Assembly: GCF_009827615.1 (NCBI RefSeq)
Contig: NZ_WTYU01000002.1
Span: 665,020-729,019, forward strand
Length of the DNA stretch: 64,000 nucleotides
Direction: 5' to 3'
DNA from: Allopontixanthobacter confluentis
Lineage (GTDB): Bacteria > Pseudomonadota > Alphaproteobacteria > Sphingomonadales > Sphingomonadaceae
Part shown: positions 19,190 to 29,880 of the stretch, piece by piece
Layout of the letters: each line of letters begins with the position of its first letter
Numbering within the stretch: the stretch's first letter is position 1
Made by a program: the position numbers and the translations under genes
The notes under the pieces: model-generated
What the model was told of the DNA's origin: nothing
The model's database searches: none
Seen by the model: only the letters and a program-made list of their open reading frames with translations

Positions 19190-19214
19190 CCCTTACTACC
19201 AAGGGGTCGATGCA

Positions 19215-20837
19215 GTGAATACAGGAAACAAGCGTATTTCAGCGCCAGCCCCGCCGCCCCATAATGCTGATGTCGCCATTGTCGTAACCAGCCATAATTA
19301 CGCGCGTTTTCTTGGCGATGCGCTGGCCAGTATTGCGGCGCAAACCGTCCCTGCGGCTGAAATCTTCGTGATTGACGATGGTTCGCATGATAATCCTGCG
19401 GAGGTGACCGGGAAATTTCCGGCTGTTCAACTGGTTGAAACAGGCCATCAGGGCATTTCGGCAGCGCGCAATCAGGGGCTGCGCCTCGCAGTATCGCCCT
19501 ATATCCTGTTTCTGGATGCTGATGACGTGCTGCGGCCCGATGCGATTGCCGCAGGGCTGGATTGCATGGCTGCCAACCGGGGCGCAGGGTTTGTCTATGG
19601 CGCGCACCGGCTGGTAAACGGCCAGTTGGGCGCGCCGCAAGGCCCCCGGCTGAAGCGCAGCGGGCCGCTGGCCTACCGCGAATTGCTGCGCGATAATCTG
19701 GTGGGGATGCATGGCACGGTTTTGTATGACCGCGAAAAACTCCTTGCTTGCGGCGGCTTTGACCCTGCGCTGGAACGGAGCGAGGACTACGATGCCTATT
19801 TGCGCATGGCGCGCCGTTTTCGAATTGCGAGCCATGCCCATGTCGTGGCGGATTACCGGCAGCATGGCGGCAATCTGTCGCTGGATGCAGCGCATATGCT
19901 GCGCTGGACCATCAGGGTGCATGATGCCCACCGCCCACCCCAATCTGACGGGCCGGAATTTGCCGCATGGCGCGCAGGCAGTGTTTTCTGGAAAAACGCC
20001 TTTGCCAATTCTGTGTGGAAGAACCGCGGCGCTAAAGCTACGCCGCGGTGGAGCCAGAGGGTCAGCATGATGCGCAGCGCGCCGCGAACAACATTGATGG
20101 CCGCCCTGCGGCAGCTGGCAGTCAGCATCCTGCCAGGACCGGTGGCTGATGCCTTGCGCCGTGTGCGCCGCAAGGCTGTGCATCCCCGCATCGGCCAGGT
20201 GGATTTTGGTGATCTGGCCCGCATTGCGCCTGTCAGCCGGGGCTTTGGCTATGCGCGGGGGACGCCGGTGGACCGCTATTACATCGAGGCATTTCTGGCC
20301 CGGCACCGCGCCGATATTCGCGGGCGGGTGCTGGAAGTGGGCGATGATCATTACAGCCGCCTTTTTGGGGCAGGCATCACGCGGCAGGATGTGCTCAATC
20401 TGGCGGAGGATTATCCCGGCACCACCATCACCGGCGATCTGGCCGAAGCCGGCGTGCTGGAGCCCGCTAGTTTCGACTGCATCATCATCTCCCAGACGCT
20501 GCAATATATCTACGATCTGCCAGCAGGGGTGGCGCAGTTGAAACAGGCATTGAAGCCGGGCGGGGTCATTCTGGCCACCGCGCCTGCAATCACCCCGATT
20601 GATTGCGATGACTGGGGCGAAAACTGGTTCTGGTCATTTACCGCGCAATCCGCCCGCCGCTTGTTTGGCGATGCTTTTGGCCCGGAAAATGTCGCTGTGT
20701 CAGCGCGCGGCAACGCATTTGCCGCCACTTGCTTCCTGCAAGGCATCGCGGTTGAGGAAGTGGGGCCTGACTGGCTCGACCCGGATGATGCGGCCTATCC
20801 GGTCAACATCACCATCAGGGCGGTTCATTCAGCCTGA
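19215..20837 (+). CDS. Fusion of GT2 glycosyltransferase and SAM-dependent methyltransferase
   Basis: A 540-residue two-domain protein. The N-terminal GT2 domain (about 14-235) has VAIVVTSHNYARFLGDALAS, FVIDDGSHDN, ILFLDADDVLRPD and a late GGFDPALERSEDYD. The C-terminal half (about 330-500) looks like a class I methyltransferase: GRVLEVGDDHYSRLFG in place of motif I, then IIISQTLQYIYDLP and LKPGGVILATAP. It may cap a growing chain by glycosylation followed by methylation. The GTG at 19215 is chosen because AAGGGG lies 8 nt upstream and the domain begins soon after. It diverges from the ABC transporter. Confidence 0.85.
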   Translation: MNTGNKRISAPAPPPHNADVAIVVTSHNYARFLGDALASIAAQTVPAAEIFVIDDGSHDNPAEVTGKFPAVQLVETGHQGISAARNQGLRLAVSPYILFLDADDVLRPDAIAAGLDCMAANRGAGFVYGAHRLVNGQLGAPQGPRLKRSGPLAYRELLRDNLVGMHGTVLYDREKLLACGGFDPALERSEDYDAYLRMARRFRIASHAHVVADYRQHGGNLSLDAAHMLRWTIRVHDAHRPPQSDGPEFAAWRAGSVFWKNAFANSVWKNRGAKATPRWSQRVSMMRSAPRTTLMAALRQLAVSILPGPVADALRRVRRKAVHPRIGQVDFGDLARIAPVSRGFGYARGTPVDRYYIEAFLARHRADIRGRVLEVGDDHYSRLFGAGITRQDVLNLAEDYPGTTITGDLAEAGVLEPASFDCIIISQTLQYIYDLPAGVAQLKQALKPGGVILATAPAITPIDCDDWGENWFWSFTAQSARRLFGDAFGPENVAVSARGNAFAATCFLQGIAVEEVGPDWLDPDDAAYPVNITIRAVHSA

Positions 20838-20870
20838 CAAGCGAAAGGTTCAGGCCTGCATCGGCCCGCG

Positions 20871-21440
20871 TCAGTTTTGCGGAACGCTGAATGATCCGGT
20901 GACGCGGCCGCCCGACCGCACTGCGCCGGGTTCGCCGGTGACAGAGGATGACCCCGAGGCGCTGCCATCCACGCTGGATACACCGCTTTGCAAGTCAATC
21001 ACCAACCGCCCGCCGTTCAGCGTGTCCGTGCCGCGCTTCAGGCGCACATTGCCGGCCATGGTGATGATGCGGCGGTTGAAATCATATACGGCCACATCGC
21101 CGCTGGCCGCTTCGCTGCCGCGCGTCACCTGCACCCCGCCTGTGGCAGTGATGCGCTGGATCTTGAGCGAGCCTGCATCGGAATAATTCACCAGCGTGCG
21201 CGCCGCGCGCACCCGCAGGCCGGCTTGCGTGATATCGACATTGCCCGACAGGACGACACGGTTCTGCCGGTCCTGCAATTCGATCCTGTCCGCCCCGTAA
21301 TTGACCGGCGCGTTGGAATTATGCGCGGCGATGGCCTGTGCGTGCAATTGCATCCCGCCAAACGCTGCCACGGTGAGGGCAAAGCCGGTCAGCGCCGAAC
21401 GTGCCGCTACAGATAGATGTGCCGGAATTGGGTTGTTCAT
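20871..21440 (-). CDS. lptA: LPS transport periplasmic protein LptA
   Basis: Periplasmic bridge protein that carries lipopolysaccharide from LptC to LptD. The 189 residues start with a signal peptide (LTGFALTVAAFGGMQLHAQA). The OstA-like beta-jellyroll follows, with the usual alternation ADRIELQDRQNRVVLSGNVD, ITATGGVQVTRG and GDVAVYDFNRRIITMAGNVR. The C-terminal tail is Gly/Ser-rich. The ATG overlaps the lptC stop codon by one base. It is the last gene of the leftward rnd-lptC-lptA unit; lptB, often next in alphaproteobacteria, is absent here. Confidence 0.9.
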   Translation of the reverse strand: MNNPIPAHLSVAARSALTGFALTVAAFGGMQLHAQAIAAHNSNAPVNYGADRIELQDRQNRVVLSGNVDITQAGLRVRAARTLVNYSDAGSLKIQRITATGGVQVTRGSEAASGDVAVYDFNRRIITMAGNVRLKRGTDTLNGGRLVIDLQSGVSSVDGSASGSSSVTGEPGAVRSGGRVTGSFSVPQN

Positions 21441-22099
21441 CAGGGCATCCTAAGCTTGCCGGGAATCATGCGCATTTTCGCATTGCCATCCAGCGTAACA
21501 GTTCGGGCGGAAAGATCAGCTTCAATCCGGTTGGCAGAAAATGTGCCGGCCGGCACTTCGCCGCTGACGCCGCCTTCGCCAACCAGCCTTCTGCTTTCCA
21601 GGTTAATCGACACATTGCTTGCCACCATGGAATATCCATCAGCCGCGGTCAGCCGCAAAGGGCCGATCACCGACACTACTTGCTGGTCGATATTATAGGC
21701 CCCTGCATCCGCCACGATCCGCGCCGGACCGTCAGGCAGCAGCAGGCCTGCCACCAGATCGCGCATCCGCACAATGCCTTCTGCGCCGGAACGCTGCACT
21801 GCCTCGCCCGCCGTGAGGGAAAAGGGCTGGCCGTCATTATCCTTGCCCCGGTACATCGCATTATCCACCCGCAGCCGCTCGTCGATCATGGCGACCTTGT
21901 TCCGGTCGAGCAGAAAACTGATTTCGCCGCGCGGACTGAGCGGGGTAATCACCATCAACGCTGCCAGCACGCCAACCGCCATGGGCAGGGCGCGGGCCAG
22001 AAAGCCGACCAGCCTGTCATGCGATCCGCCCGGCGCAGCAAAACCCTGCCGCCGGGAGCGCAATTGCCGTGCCTTGGAGGTTTCGATCTCGGAAGTCAT
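21440..22099 (-). CDS. lptC: LPS export system protein LptC
   Basis: Bitopic inner-membrane component of the Lpt bridge, receiving LPS from LptB2FG and passing it to LptA. The 219 residues have one N-terminal helix (LARALPMAVGVLAALMVITP, about 34-53) and a periplasmic beta-jellyroll with repeats such as AGAYNIDQQVVSVIGPLRL and SANRIEADLSARTVTLDGNA. The family is weakly conserved in sequence, so the call rests on topology, fold pattern and the adjacent lptA. It lies 24 nt downstream of the RNase D-like gene. Confidence 0.85.
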   Translation of the reverse strand: MTSEIETSKARQLRSRRQGFAAPGGSHDRLVGFLARALPMAVGVLAALMVITPLSPRGEISFLLDRNKVAMIDERLRVDNAMYRGKDNDGQPFSLTAGEAVQRSGAEGIVRMRDLVAGLLLPDGPARIVADAGAYNIDQQVVSVIGPLRLTAADGYSMVASNVSINLESRRLVGEGGVSGEVPAGTFSANRIEADLSARTVTLDGNAKMRMIPGKLRMP

Positions 22100-22123
22100 G
22101 ATGGTGCGATACGGCCTGCCAGA

Positions 22124-22741
22124 TTACATGTGGCTGAAGATGTCGTGTTCGGCCCAGCCAGCCAGGTCAAGCCGTGCGCGGGTCGGCAGAAATTCAAAGC
22201 ACGCCTGCGCCAGATGGGTGCGATCCTCGCGTGCCAGCCGCACTTCCAGAATGTCCTTCAGCCGGTGAAGGAACCGCACGTCAGACGCCGCATAATCGCG
22301 CTGCGCATCGTTGATTTCATCTGCGCCCCAATCGGAAGATTGCTGCTGCTTGGAAATGTCCGCGCCGAGCAATTCATTGACGAGGTTTTTGAGGCCATGC
22401 CGGTCGGTATAGGTGCGCGTCATCTTGCTGGCGATCTTGGTGCAGAACACAGGCGAAGCTTCCACGCCCAGATAATGTTCAATCGCCGCCAGGTCGAAAC
22501 GGGCGAAATGATACAGTTTCAGGCGCGATTTATCGGCCAGGACCGCTTTCAGATTGGGCGCGTCGAATTCGCTGTCCTTGCCGAAGCGGACCAGATGTTC
22601 ATCCCCCTGCCCATCGCTGATCTGCACCAGGCACAGGCGGTCGCGCGGAGTGATAAGCCCCATGGTTTCGGTGTCGACTGCGACCGGCCCGGGTGCAAGC
22701 ACGTCTGCGGGAAGGTCTTCTTCATGAAAATATACTGCCAT
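22124..22741 (-). CDS. rnd: RNase D-family 3'-5' exonuclease
   Basis: DEDD-family 3'-5' exoribonuclease expected to trim tRNA and other RNA 3' ends. The 205 residues contain Exo I VAVDTETMGL, Exo II in KLYHFARFDLAAIEHYLG and Exo III around RDYAASDVRFLHRLKDI with the conserved Tyr and Asp. It is about half the length of E. coli RNase D and lacks the HRDC domains, which is common in alphaproteobacteria. It is first in the operon with lptC and lptA, and divergent from ung. Confidence 0.88.
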   Translation of the reverse strand: MAVYFHEEDLPADVLAPGPVAVDTETMGLITPRDRLCLVQISDGQGDEHLVRFGKDSEFDAPNLKAVLADKSRLKLYHFARFDLAAIEHYLGVEASPVFCTKIASKMTRTYTDRHGLKNLVNELLGADISKQQQSSDWGADEINDAQRDYAASDVRFLHRLKDILEVRLAREDRTHLAQACFEFLPTRARLDLAGWAEHDIFSHM

Positions 22742-22817
22742 AGCGGCTCCCTAGTCTCATTGGTGAGGGAGGGAAAGAGGTTGCTGCCTTTGCCGGGCCT
22801 TGCGATAATCGCGCCAG

Positions 22818-23504
22818 ATGACCGATGAACAGATCCCCGAAAGCTGGCGCGCTGCATTGACGGGCGTGCTGGATACGCCGGCATCCCGGCAACTGGGCCA
22901 GTGGTTGCGGCAGGAAGAAGCTGCCGGGAAGCAGATTTTTCCGCCCCGCAGCCAATGGTGGCGGGCGCTGGAACTCACCCCGCCTGATGCTGTCAAAGTG
23001 GTGATATTGGGGCAGGACCCCTATCATGGCGCAGGCCAGGCGCATGGCTTGTCGTTTTCCGTGCCTGACGGGGTGAAAGTGCCGCCGTCGCTGGCCAATA
23101 TCTACAAGGAACTGGGCAGTGATTGCGGCATCCCGCGGCCTGCCCATGGCAATCTGGAAGGCTGGGCGCGGCAGGGCGTGCTGTTGCTTAACACGTCGCT
23201 CAGCGTGGAAGCGGGGCAGGCAGGCAGCCATGCACGGCGCGGTTGGGAAGCGATTACCGGGGCAGCAATGGCGGCGGTGGCAGCCAGCAGCCTGCCCACC
23301 GTATTCATCCTGTGGGGCAACCATGCCCAGGCCGCCGCAGCGCGCATTCCTGCGCTGGGCAGCACGGGCCGCCATCTGGTGCTGAAATCAGCCCACCCAA
23401 GCCCGCTTTCTGCCCATCGCGGGTTTCTGGGGTCAAAGCCGTTCAGCCGGGCCAACCAGTTTCTGGAAGCACATGGCCGCACCCCGATCGACTGGCGGGC
23501 GTGA
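22818..23504 (+). CDS. ung: Uracil-DNA glycosylase (family 1)
   Basis: Removes uracil from DNA to start base-excision repair. The 228-residue length is typical. The water-activating motif GQDPYHGAGQAHGLSFSV has the catalytic Asp at residue 67. LLLNTSLSVEAGQAGSH and the DNA-intercalating HPSPLSAHRGFLGSKPFS loop are present. It is monocistronic by context, divergent from rnd and convergent with gltD. Confidence 0.97.
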   Translation: MTDEQIPESWRAALTGVLDTPASRQLGQWLRQEEAAGKQIFPPRSQWWRALELTPPDAVKVVILGQDPYHGAGQAHGLSFSVPDGVKVPPSLANIYKELGSDCGIPRPAHGNLEGWARQGVLLLNTSLSVEAGQAGSHARRGWEAITGAAMAAVAASSLPTVFILWGNHAQAAAARIPALGSTGRHLVLKSAHPSPLSAHRGFLGSKPFSRANQFLEAHGRTPIDWRA

Positions 23505-23569
23505 AATATCGTGGGCGGATGCAAAACCAAGCCACACCAGCGCCTGATCCGCAAAGCAGGCCCGCCTGA

Positions 23570-25006
23570 TTAACGCGGAAGCTGGGTTTCCCCCATCAGT
23601 GCCATGTCCACGCTGCGCGCACATTGGCGCCCTTCGCGGATTGCCCATACCACCAGTGACTGGCCGCGGCGCATATCACCGCAGGTAAAGACGTTCGGCT
23701 CGCTGGTGGCATAATCATCGGTATTGGCTGCCACTGCGCCGCGGTCCGTCAGTTCGACACCGGCCCGGTCCAGCAGGCCGCGTTTCTTGGGGCCGGTAAA
23801 GCCCATGGCCAACAGGATCAGGTCGGCAGGCAGAACAAATGTGCTGCCTTCCACTTCCTGCATTTTGCCGCCGTCCCATTGCAGGCGGACGCATTCCAGA
23901 CCGGTCACGATGCCGTCCTGGCCAATCACCCGCTTGGTCAGCACGGACCAGTCGCGGCCCACGCCTTCTTCGTGGCTGGACGATGTGCGCAGTTTCAGCG
24001 GCCAGTCAGGCCAGGTCAGCATCTTGTCTTCATGCGCGGGCGGCTGCGGCATGATTTCCAGCTGGACAACGCTGGCCGCGCCTTGCCGGTTGGAAGTGCC
24101 GACACAATCCGATCCCGTATCGCCGCCGCCGATCACGATCACATGCTTGCCCGTTGCCGTCAGCGATCCACGTGGGGCGGCGCGCACTTCGTCATCGCCT
24201 GCATTGCGCTTGTTCTGCTGGGTCAGAAATTCCATCGCCAGCCTGACGCCGGGCAATTCCGCGCCGGGAATTTCCAGCGGCCGCGCTTCTTCCGCGCCGC
24301 CTGACAGCACGATGGCGTCGAAATTTTCATTCAGCGAATTGAACGAGATATCCACCCCGACTTCGGCAGAGGTGCGGAAAGTGACCCCTTCGGCTTCCAT
24401 CTGCACTGCCCGGCGGTTGATGAGATGTTTTTCCATCTTGAAATCAGGAATGCCGTAGCGCAGCAGGCCGCCAATACGGTCGTTCTTTTCAAACACGGTC
24501 ACGGCATGGCCTGCGCGGGCCAGTTGCTGGGCGCAGGCGAGGCCCGCCGGGCCAGACCCGACCACGGCGATGGATTTGCCGGTTTCGGCAGCAGGCACCA
24601 CCGGCTTGATCCAGTCATTTTCCCACCCGCGATCCACAATCGCACATTCGATGGATTTGATGGTTACCGGGGCATCGATGATGTTGAGTGTGCAGCTTGC
24701 CTCGCACGGGGCAGGGCAGATGCGGCCGGTGAATTCCGGGAAATTATTGGTCGAATGCAGCACGTCGAGCGCGTTCTGCCAGTCCCCTTCATAGACCAGG
24801 TGGTTCCAGTCCGGGATGATATTATTCACCGGGCAACCATTGTGACAATAAGGAATGCCGCAATCCATACAGCGCGCGGCCTGTTTTTTCAGCGCCGCTT
24901 CATCATGCGGAATGGCGAATTCGCGGTAATGCGTCAGGCGTTCCTTGGGGTCCGCATAGGTGCGGTCCTCACGCTCGAATTCGAGAAAGCCGGTATCTTT
25001 GCCCAT
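23570..25006 (-). CDS. gltD: Glutamate synthase small (beta) subunit
   Basis: NADPH-oxidising subunit that passes electrons to GltB for conversion of glutamine and 2-oxoglutarate to two glutamates. The 478-residue protein has two N-terminal 4Fe-4S cysteine clusters ([18 protein letters not shown] and [11 protein letters not shown]). It has an FAD-binding [20 protein letters not shown] with [12 protein letters not shown], and an NADPH-binding [15 protein letters not shown]. The ATG at 25006 is used because it lies 16 nt past the gltB stop and gives the standard N-terminus [12 protein letters not shown]; the longer frame would overlap gltB. Confidence 0.96.
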   Translation of the reverse strand: MGKDTGFLEFEREDRTYADPKERLTHYREFAIPHDEAALKKQAARCMDCGIPYCHNGCPVNNIIPDWNHLVYEGDWQNALDVLHSTNNFPEFTGRICPAPCEASCTLNIIDAPVTIKSIECAIVDRGWENDWIKPVVPAAETGKSIAVVGSGPAGLACAQQLARAGHAVTVFEKNDRIGGLLRYGIPDFKMEKHLINRRAVQMEAEGVTFRTSAEVGVDISFNSLNENFDAIVLSGGAEEARPLEIPGAELPGVRLAMEFLTQQNKRNAGDDEVRAAPRGSLTATGKHVIVIGGGDTGSDCVGTSNRQGAASVVQLEIMPQPPAHEDKMLTWPDWPLKLRTSSSHEEGVGRDWSVLTKRVIGQDGIVTGLECVRLQWDGGKMQEVEGSTFVLPADLILLAMGFTGPKKRGLLDRAGVELTDRGAVAANTDDYATSEPNVFTCGDMRRGQSLVVWAIREGRQCARSVDMALMGETQLPR

Positions 25007-25022
25007 CTGCTTACGATCCCAA

Positions 25023-28000
25023 TTATTCTGCGGCCACGGTGGCTGCTTCGTTGCGCTCTGTTTCCAGATTGCGCAGCGCTGCGGCATAATCGCGCGGCAT
25101 GATCTTGACGAATTTTGGCAGGCATTCCGCCCAATTGTCGAGGATGAAGGACGCCCGCGCGCTGCCTGTGTGCAGCTTGTGACGCTCCACCAGGATTTTC
25201 AGACGTTCTGCATCATGGCGCAGCATATCGCCCATGCCTGCATCGCTGACGCTGCGGGCCCGCTGCTGCGGCCGGCCCGTGCCATCATCATCGTCTGGCG
25301 TTGCCGAAACCGGCAGCAGGTCCACCTGCGCCTGGTTGCACAGATCGGCAAAATTATCAGCCTCGTCATAGACATAGGCGATACCGCCCGACATGCCCGC
25401 GGCAAAATTGCGCCCGGTCCTGCCCAGCACCACCACCACGCCGCCGGTCATATATTCGCACGTATGGTCGCCTGTTCCTTCCGCCACTGCGATGGCACCG
25501 GAATTGCGCACGGCAAAGCGTTCGCCGCCAACGCCGCCAAAATATGCCTCGCCCGATATGGCGCCATAAAGGACCGTATTACCGACGATGATGTTCTTCG
25601 TCGGATCGCGGTCCACGCCTTCGGGCTGGCGCACGATAATGCGGCCGCCCGACAGCCCTTTGCCAACATAATCATTGGCATCGCCCGTCAGATCCAGCGT
25701 GACGCCGTGGGCCAGCCATGCGCCGAAGCTCTGTCCGGCAACGCCGGTCAGATTGATGCGGATGGTGTCCGCCTTCAGCCCGGCATGGCCGTATTTCCTG
25801 GCGATTTCGCCCGACAGCATGGCGCCGACAGTACGGTTCACATTGCGGATTTCATGGCTGATCTGGACAGCTTCGCCATGCAGCAACGCAGGCTGGCAGG
25901 CTACGATCAGTTCATTGTCCATGGCCGCAGCAAGGCCATGGTCCTGGCTTTGCGTATGATGCAGCGACTGGTTTTCATGCAGCGGCACCTGATGCAGCAG
26001 GCGGGACAGGTCGACCCCTTCTGCCTTCCAGTGCCGTTCCACCCGGCGCATGTCGATCAGATCGACCCGGCCAACCATTTCATCCAGCGTGGCAAAGCCC
26101 ATTTCGGCCATGATCCCGCGCAGTTCTTCGGCCACGAAGAAGAAATAATTGATGATGTGTTCGGGCAGGCCGGTGAAGCGCGCGCGCAGCACAGGGTCCT
26201 GCGTGGCCACGCCCACCGGGCAGGTGTTGAGATGGCATTTGCGCATCATGATACAGCCTGCCGCAATCAGCGGGGCAGTGGCAAAGCCGAATTCATCCGC
26301 GCCCAGCAATGCGCCAATCGCCACATCACGCCCGGTGCGCAGCCCGCCATCGACCTGCACCGCGATGCGGCTGCGCAAATCATTCAGCAGCAATGTCTGC
26401 TGGGTTTCGGCCAGGCCGATTTCCCACGGGCTGCCAGCGTGGGTCAGGCTGGTCAGCGGGGAGGCGCCCGTACCCCCTTCATAGCCCGAAATAGTCACAT
26501 GGTCGGCCCGCGCCTTGGATACGCCCGCCGCAACCGTGCCCACGCCCACTTCGGACACCAGCTTCACGGAAATGCGCGCCGCCGTGTTCACATTTTTCAG
26601 ATCGTGGATCAGCTGTGCCAAATCCTCGATCGAATAGATGTCATGGTGCGGCGGCGGGGAAATCAGGCCCACGCCCGGCGTGGAATGGCGCACGGCGGCA
26701 ATGGCCTTGTCCACCTTGTGGCCCGGCAACTGCCCGCCTTCGCCCGGCTTTGCACCCTGCGCCATCTTGATCTGGATATCGTCGGCATTGACCAGATATT
26801 CCGTGGTCACGCCAAAGCGGCCACTGGCCACCTGCTTGATGGCCGAACGCATGGAATCGCCATTGTCCATCGGTGTGAACCGGTCCACTTCCTCCCCGCC
26901 TTCACCGGTGTTGGACCGTGCGCCCATGCGGTTCATGGCAATCGCCATGGTGGTATGCGCTTCACGGCTGATGGAGCCAAAGCTCATCGCGCCGGTTGAA
27001 AAGCGTTTCACGATTTCGGCTGCCGGTTCCACCTGGGAAATATCCAGCGGCGTGTCAGCTTTATGCAGTTCCATCAGCCCGCGGATGGTCAGCAGGCGTT
27101 CGGACTGTTCGTTGATGGATTTGGCAAATTCGTCGTAATTTTTCGGATCATTGCCGCGCACGGCATGCTGAAGATTGGCGATATTGGCCGGTGTCCAGGC
27201 GTGGCTTTCCCCGCGCACGCGGTATTGATAGACGCCGCCTACATCCAGCATGGTGCGGTATAGCGGGTTGTCGCCATAGGCGATCATGTGGCGCTGCACG
27301 GCTTCTTCGGCCACTTCGATCAGGCCGATGCCTTCGATGGTGGTGGCAGTGCCCTTGAAATAGGCATCGATGAAATCGGAACTGAGGCCAACCGCGTCGA
27401 AAATCTGCGCGCCGCAATAGGACTGGTAGGTCGAAATGCCCATCTTGGACATGACCTTGAGGATGCCCTTGCCCACCGCCTTGATGAAGTTGCTTTCAAC
27501 TTGCCTGGCGGTCAGGCCGGGGTGCTTTGTCTCGCGCAGCTGTTCCAGCGTTTCGAAGGCAACATAGGGGTTGATCGCTTCTGCGCCATAACCTGCCAGC
27601 ACGCAGAAATGATGCACTTCGCGCGCTTCGCCTGTTTCAACCACCAGGCCAGTCTGCATCCGTAGGCCCTGACGGACCAGATGATGATGCACCGCAGCTG
27701 TCGCCAGGGCGGCAGGGATGGGAATCCGGTCCGGCCCCTGCGCGCGGTCGGACAGCACCAGGATATTATGGTCCTGCAGCACGGCTTCGGTTGCGGCCCA
27801 GCACATTTCCTTCAGCGCCATGGCAAGACCCTTGGCGCCTTTCTTGGCTTTCCAGGTGATGTCGATGGTTTCGGTGCGGAATGCGCCATCCAGCGCCCCT
27901 TCGACCGAACGGATCTTGGCCAGATCTTCATTGGTCAGGATCGGCTGCGTCACTTCCAGCCGTTTATGCGTGCCGGCATCGCGGCCCAGCAGATTGGGGC

Positions 28001-29690
28001 GCGGGCCGATCATGGACAGCAGGCTCATCACCAGTTCCTCGCGGATCGGGTCGATCGGCGGATTGGTGACCTGCGCGAAGTTCTGCTTGAAATAATCATA
28101 CAGCAAGCGGCTGCGGTCCGACAGGACAGCAATCGGCGTGTCAGTGCCCATGGAGCCAATCGGGTCTTCACCCAAAGCTGCCATCGGCTCGAGGAATTTG
28201 AAAATATCTTCCTGCGTGTAACCGAAAGCCTGCTGGCGTTGCAGCAATTCGGTGGAATGGCCCGGCACTTCGGCCAGTTCCGGGTCGATCTGGTCAAGAT
28301 CGCCCAGCTTGTACTGCGCTTTTTCCAGCCATTGCGCATAGGGGTGCGCGCCGGCCAGATCGGCCTTCAGTTCCTCATCCTCGATGATGCGGCCCTGTTC
28401 CAGATCGATCAGCAGCATCCGGCCCGGTTGCAGGCGCCATTTGCGAGTGATGTCTTCTTCGGCAAAGGGCAGCACGCCGCTTTCCGATGCCAGGCACACC
28501 AGATCATCCTTGGTGACGCAAAAACGCGCCGGACGCAGGCCGTTACGGTCCAGCGTTGCGCCAATCTGGCGGCCATCGGTAAAGGCCACTGCCGCAGGGC
28601 CATCCCATGGCTCCATCAGGGCCGCGTGATATTCGTAAAATGCGCGGCGCGCCGGGTCCATCAGCGGGTTTTTCGCCCATGCTTCCGGCATCAGCATCAT
28701 CATCGCATGGGCGAGGCTGTATCCGCCCGCCAGCAGTAGTTCGAGCGCATTGTCGAGGCAGGCCGTGTCAGACTGGCCATGCGGGATCAGCGGCCACATC
28801 TTGTCGAGGTCAGGGCCGAGCAGTTCGGATTCCATCGTCCGGCGGCGCGCATTCATCCAGTTCACATTGCCGCGAACCGTGTTGATTTCGCCATTATGCG
28901 CAATCAGCCGGTAAGGGTGCGCCAGCCGCCAGCTGGGGAATGTGTTGGTGGAAAACCGCTGATGCACCAGCCCCAGCGCGCTGACGCAGTCAGGATCGCG
29001 CAAATCGTCGTAACAACTGCCCACCTGGGTCGCCAGCAGCAGGCCCTTGTACACAATCGTCCGGCTGGAAAAGCTCGGGATATACATGGACACAAGGCCG
29101 GGCAGATCATGCTTTTCCGCCAGCTTGATCAGGGGGTTCAAGGTCTGCTTGCGGATCACGATCAGCTTGCGTTCGAACGCATCCTGATCGGCGCAATTGT
29201 CGCCGCGCGCCACGATGCACTGGCGCATGACCGGCATGGAGGAAATAACCGCCTTGCCCAGCCCGTCCAGCGTAACCGGCACATCGCGCCAGCCGACCAG
29301 TTTCTGGCCTTCCTTGGCAATGAATTTTTCCAGCTGTTCGGTCACAAAATCACGCGCTGCTGCGTCCTGCGGCATGAAACACATGGCCACGGCGTATTCG
29401 CCCGGTGCGGGCAGATCATGGCCCTGCGCATTAGCCCATTTGCGGATCAGCGGATCAGGAATTTGCAGCAGAATGCCCGCACCATCGCCCAGCAACGGGT
29501 CTGCGCCCACGGCGCCGCGATGGTCCAGATTGGCCAGAATTTCCAGCGCCTGCGTTACGATGCCGTGGCTTTTGACGCCCTTGATGTGCGCGATCAGCCC
29601 GACGCCGCATGCATCATGCTCGTTCCTCGGATCGTATAATCCAGCCTTCTGGCCAGTATGCTGCACGCGTGGGGGCGCAGGGTAGCCCAT
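25023..29690 (-). CDS. gltB: Glutamate synthase large (alpha) subunit
   Basis: Large subunit of NADPH-dependent glutamate synthase, 1555 residues from the chosen start. The glutaminase domain begins with [14 protein letters not shown]. Its Cys28 should be exposed by removal of a 27-residue propeptide and act as nucleophile. The FMN-binding synthase domain contains [10 protein letters not shown] and the 3Fe-4S motif [20 protein letters not shown]. The C-terminal beta-helix has the expected Gly-rich repeats ([31 protein letters not shown]). The ATG at 29690 fits the propeptide length; the frame stays open about 31 codons further. It is co-transcribed with gltD. Confidence 0.97.
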   Translation of the reverse strand: MGYPAPPRVQHTGQKAGLYDPRNEHDACGVGLIAHIKGVKSHGIVTQALEILANLDHRGAVGADPLLGDGAGILLQIPDPLIRKWANAQGHDLPAPGEYAVAMCFMPQDAAARDFVTEQLEKFIAKEGQKLVGWRDVPVTLDGLGKAVISSMPVMRQCIVARGDNCADQDAFERKLIVIRKQTLNPLIKLAEKHDLPGLVSMYIPSFSSRTIVYKGLLLATQVGSCYDDLRDPDCVSALGLVHQRFSTNTFPSWRLAHPYRLIAHNGEINTVRGNVNWMNARRRTMESELLGPDLDKMWPLIPHGQSDTACLDNALELLLAGGYSLAHAMMMLMPEAWAKNPLMDPARRAFYEYHAALMEPWDGPAAVAFTDGRQIGATLDRNGLRPARFCVTKDDLVCLASESGVLPFAEEDITRKWRLQPGRMLLIDLEQGRIIEDEELKADLAGAHPYAQWLEKAQYKLGDLDQIDPELAEVPGHSTELLQRQQAFGYTQEDIFKFLEPMAALGEDPIGSMGTDTPIAVLSDRSRLLYDYFKQNFAQVTNPPIDPIREELVMSLLSMIGPRPNLLGRDAGTHKRLEVTQPILTNEDLAKIRSVEGALDGAFRTETIDITWKAKKGAKGLAMALKEMCWAATEAVLQDHNILVLSDRAQGPDRIPIPAALATAAVHHHLVRQGLRMQTGLVVETGEAREVHHFCVLAGYGAEAINPYVAFETLEQLRETKHPGLTARQVESNFIKAVGKGILKVMSKMGISTYQSYCGAQIFDAVGLSSDFIDAYFKGTATTIEGIGLIEVAEEAVQRHMIAYGDNPLYRTMLDVGGVYQYRVRGESHAWTPANIANLQHAVRGNDPKNYDEFAKSINEQSERLLTIRGLMELHKADTPLDISQVEPAAEIVKRFSTGAMSFGSISREAHTTMAIAMNRMGARSNTGEGGEEVDRFTPMDNGDSMRSAIKQVASGRFGVTTEYLVNADDIQIKMAQGAKPGEGGQLPGHKVDKAIAAVRHSTPGVGLISPPPHHDIYSIEDLAQLIHDLKNVNTAARISVKLVSEVGVGTVAAGVSKARADHVTISGYEGGTGASPLTSLTHAGSPWEIGLAETQQTLLLNDLRSRIAVQVDGGLRTGRDVAIGALLGADEFGFATAPLIAAGCIMMRKCHLNTCPVGVATQDPVLRARFTGLPEHIINYFFFVAEELRGIMAEMGFATLDEMVGRVDLIDMRRVERHWKAEGVDLSRLLHQVPLHENQSLHHTQSQDHGLAAAMDNELIVACQPALLHGEAVQISHEIRNVNRTVGAMLSGEIARKYGHAGLKADTIRINLTGVAGQSFGAWLAHGVTLDLTGDANDYVGKGLSGGRIIVRQPEGVDRDPTKNIIVGNTVLYGAISGEAYFGGVGGERFAVRNSGAIAVAEGTGDHTCEYMTGGVVVVLGRTGRNFAAGMSGGIAYVYDEADNFADLCNQAQVDLLPVSATPDDDDGTGRPQQRARSVSDAGMGDMLRHDAERLKILVERHKLHTGSARASFILDNWAECLPKFVKIMPRDYAAALRNLETERNEAATVAAE

Positions 29691-29880
29691 CAAAATTCCA
29701 TTCCTGTCAGGTGCCGGGCCAGCAGCTGTCAAAGCCGCCTCTCGGCAATCAAATGCGACTTTTTTGGCTGCCAGACGCAGCAAAAATATCGTTCGCCCTA
29801 TTAATGACGACAGGAAGTGGTTTTTGCAACTGCGAAGAAAGAAGTAATCTTACGGGCCGCGATAGATAATCCTGAGGGTA
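29691..29880. promoter_or_regulatory. gltB upstream region
   Basis: About 190 bases lie between the start of gltB and the end of the next leftward gene. The gltBD promoter is expected here. The stretch around 29755-29850 is AT-richer than its surroundings (runs such as TTTTTTGG and AAAAATATCG), but I cannot assign a -35/-10 pair or an Lrp-, NtrC- or similar site with confidence. Confidence 0.35.

Noticed and set aside
24960-26999. Long open frame antisense to gltB and gltD
   Set aside because: Same explanation: it lies wholly over the highly conserved glutamate synthase genes and has no domain signal.
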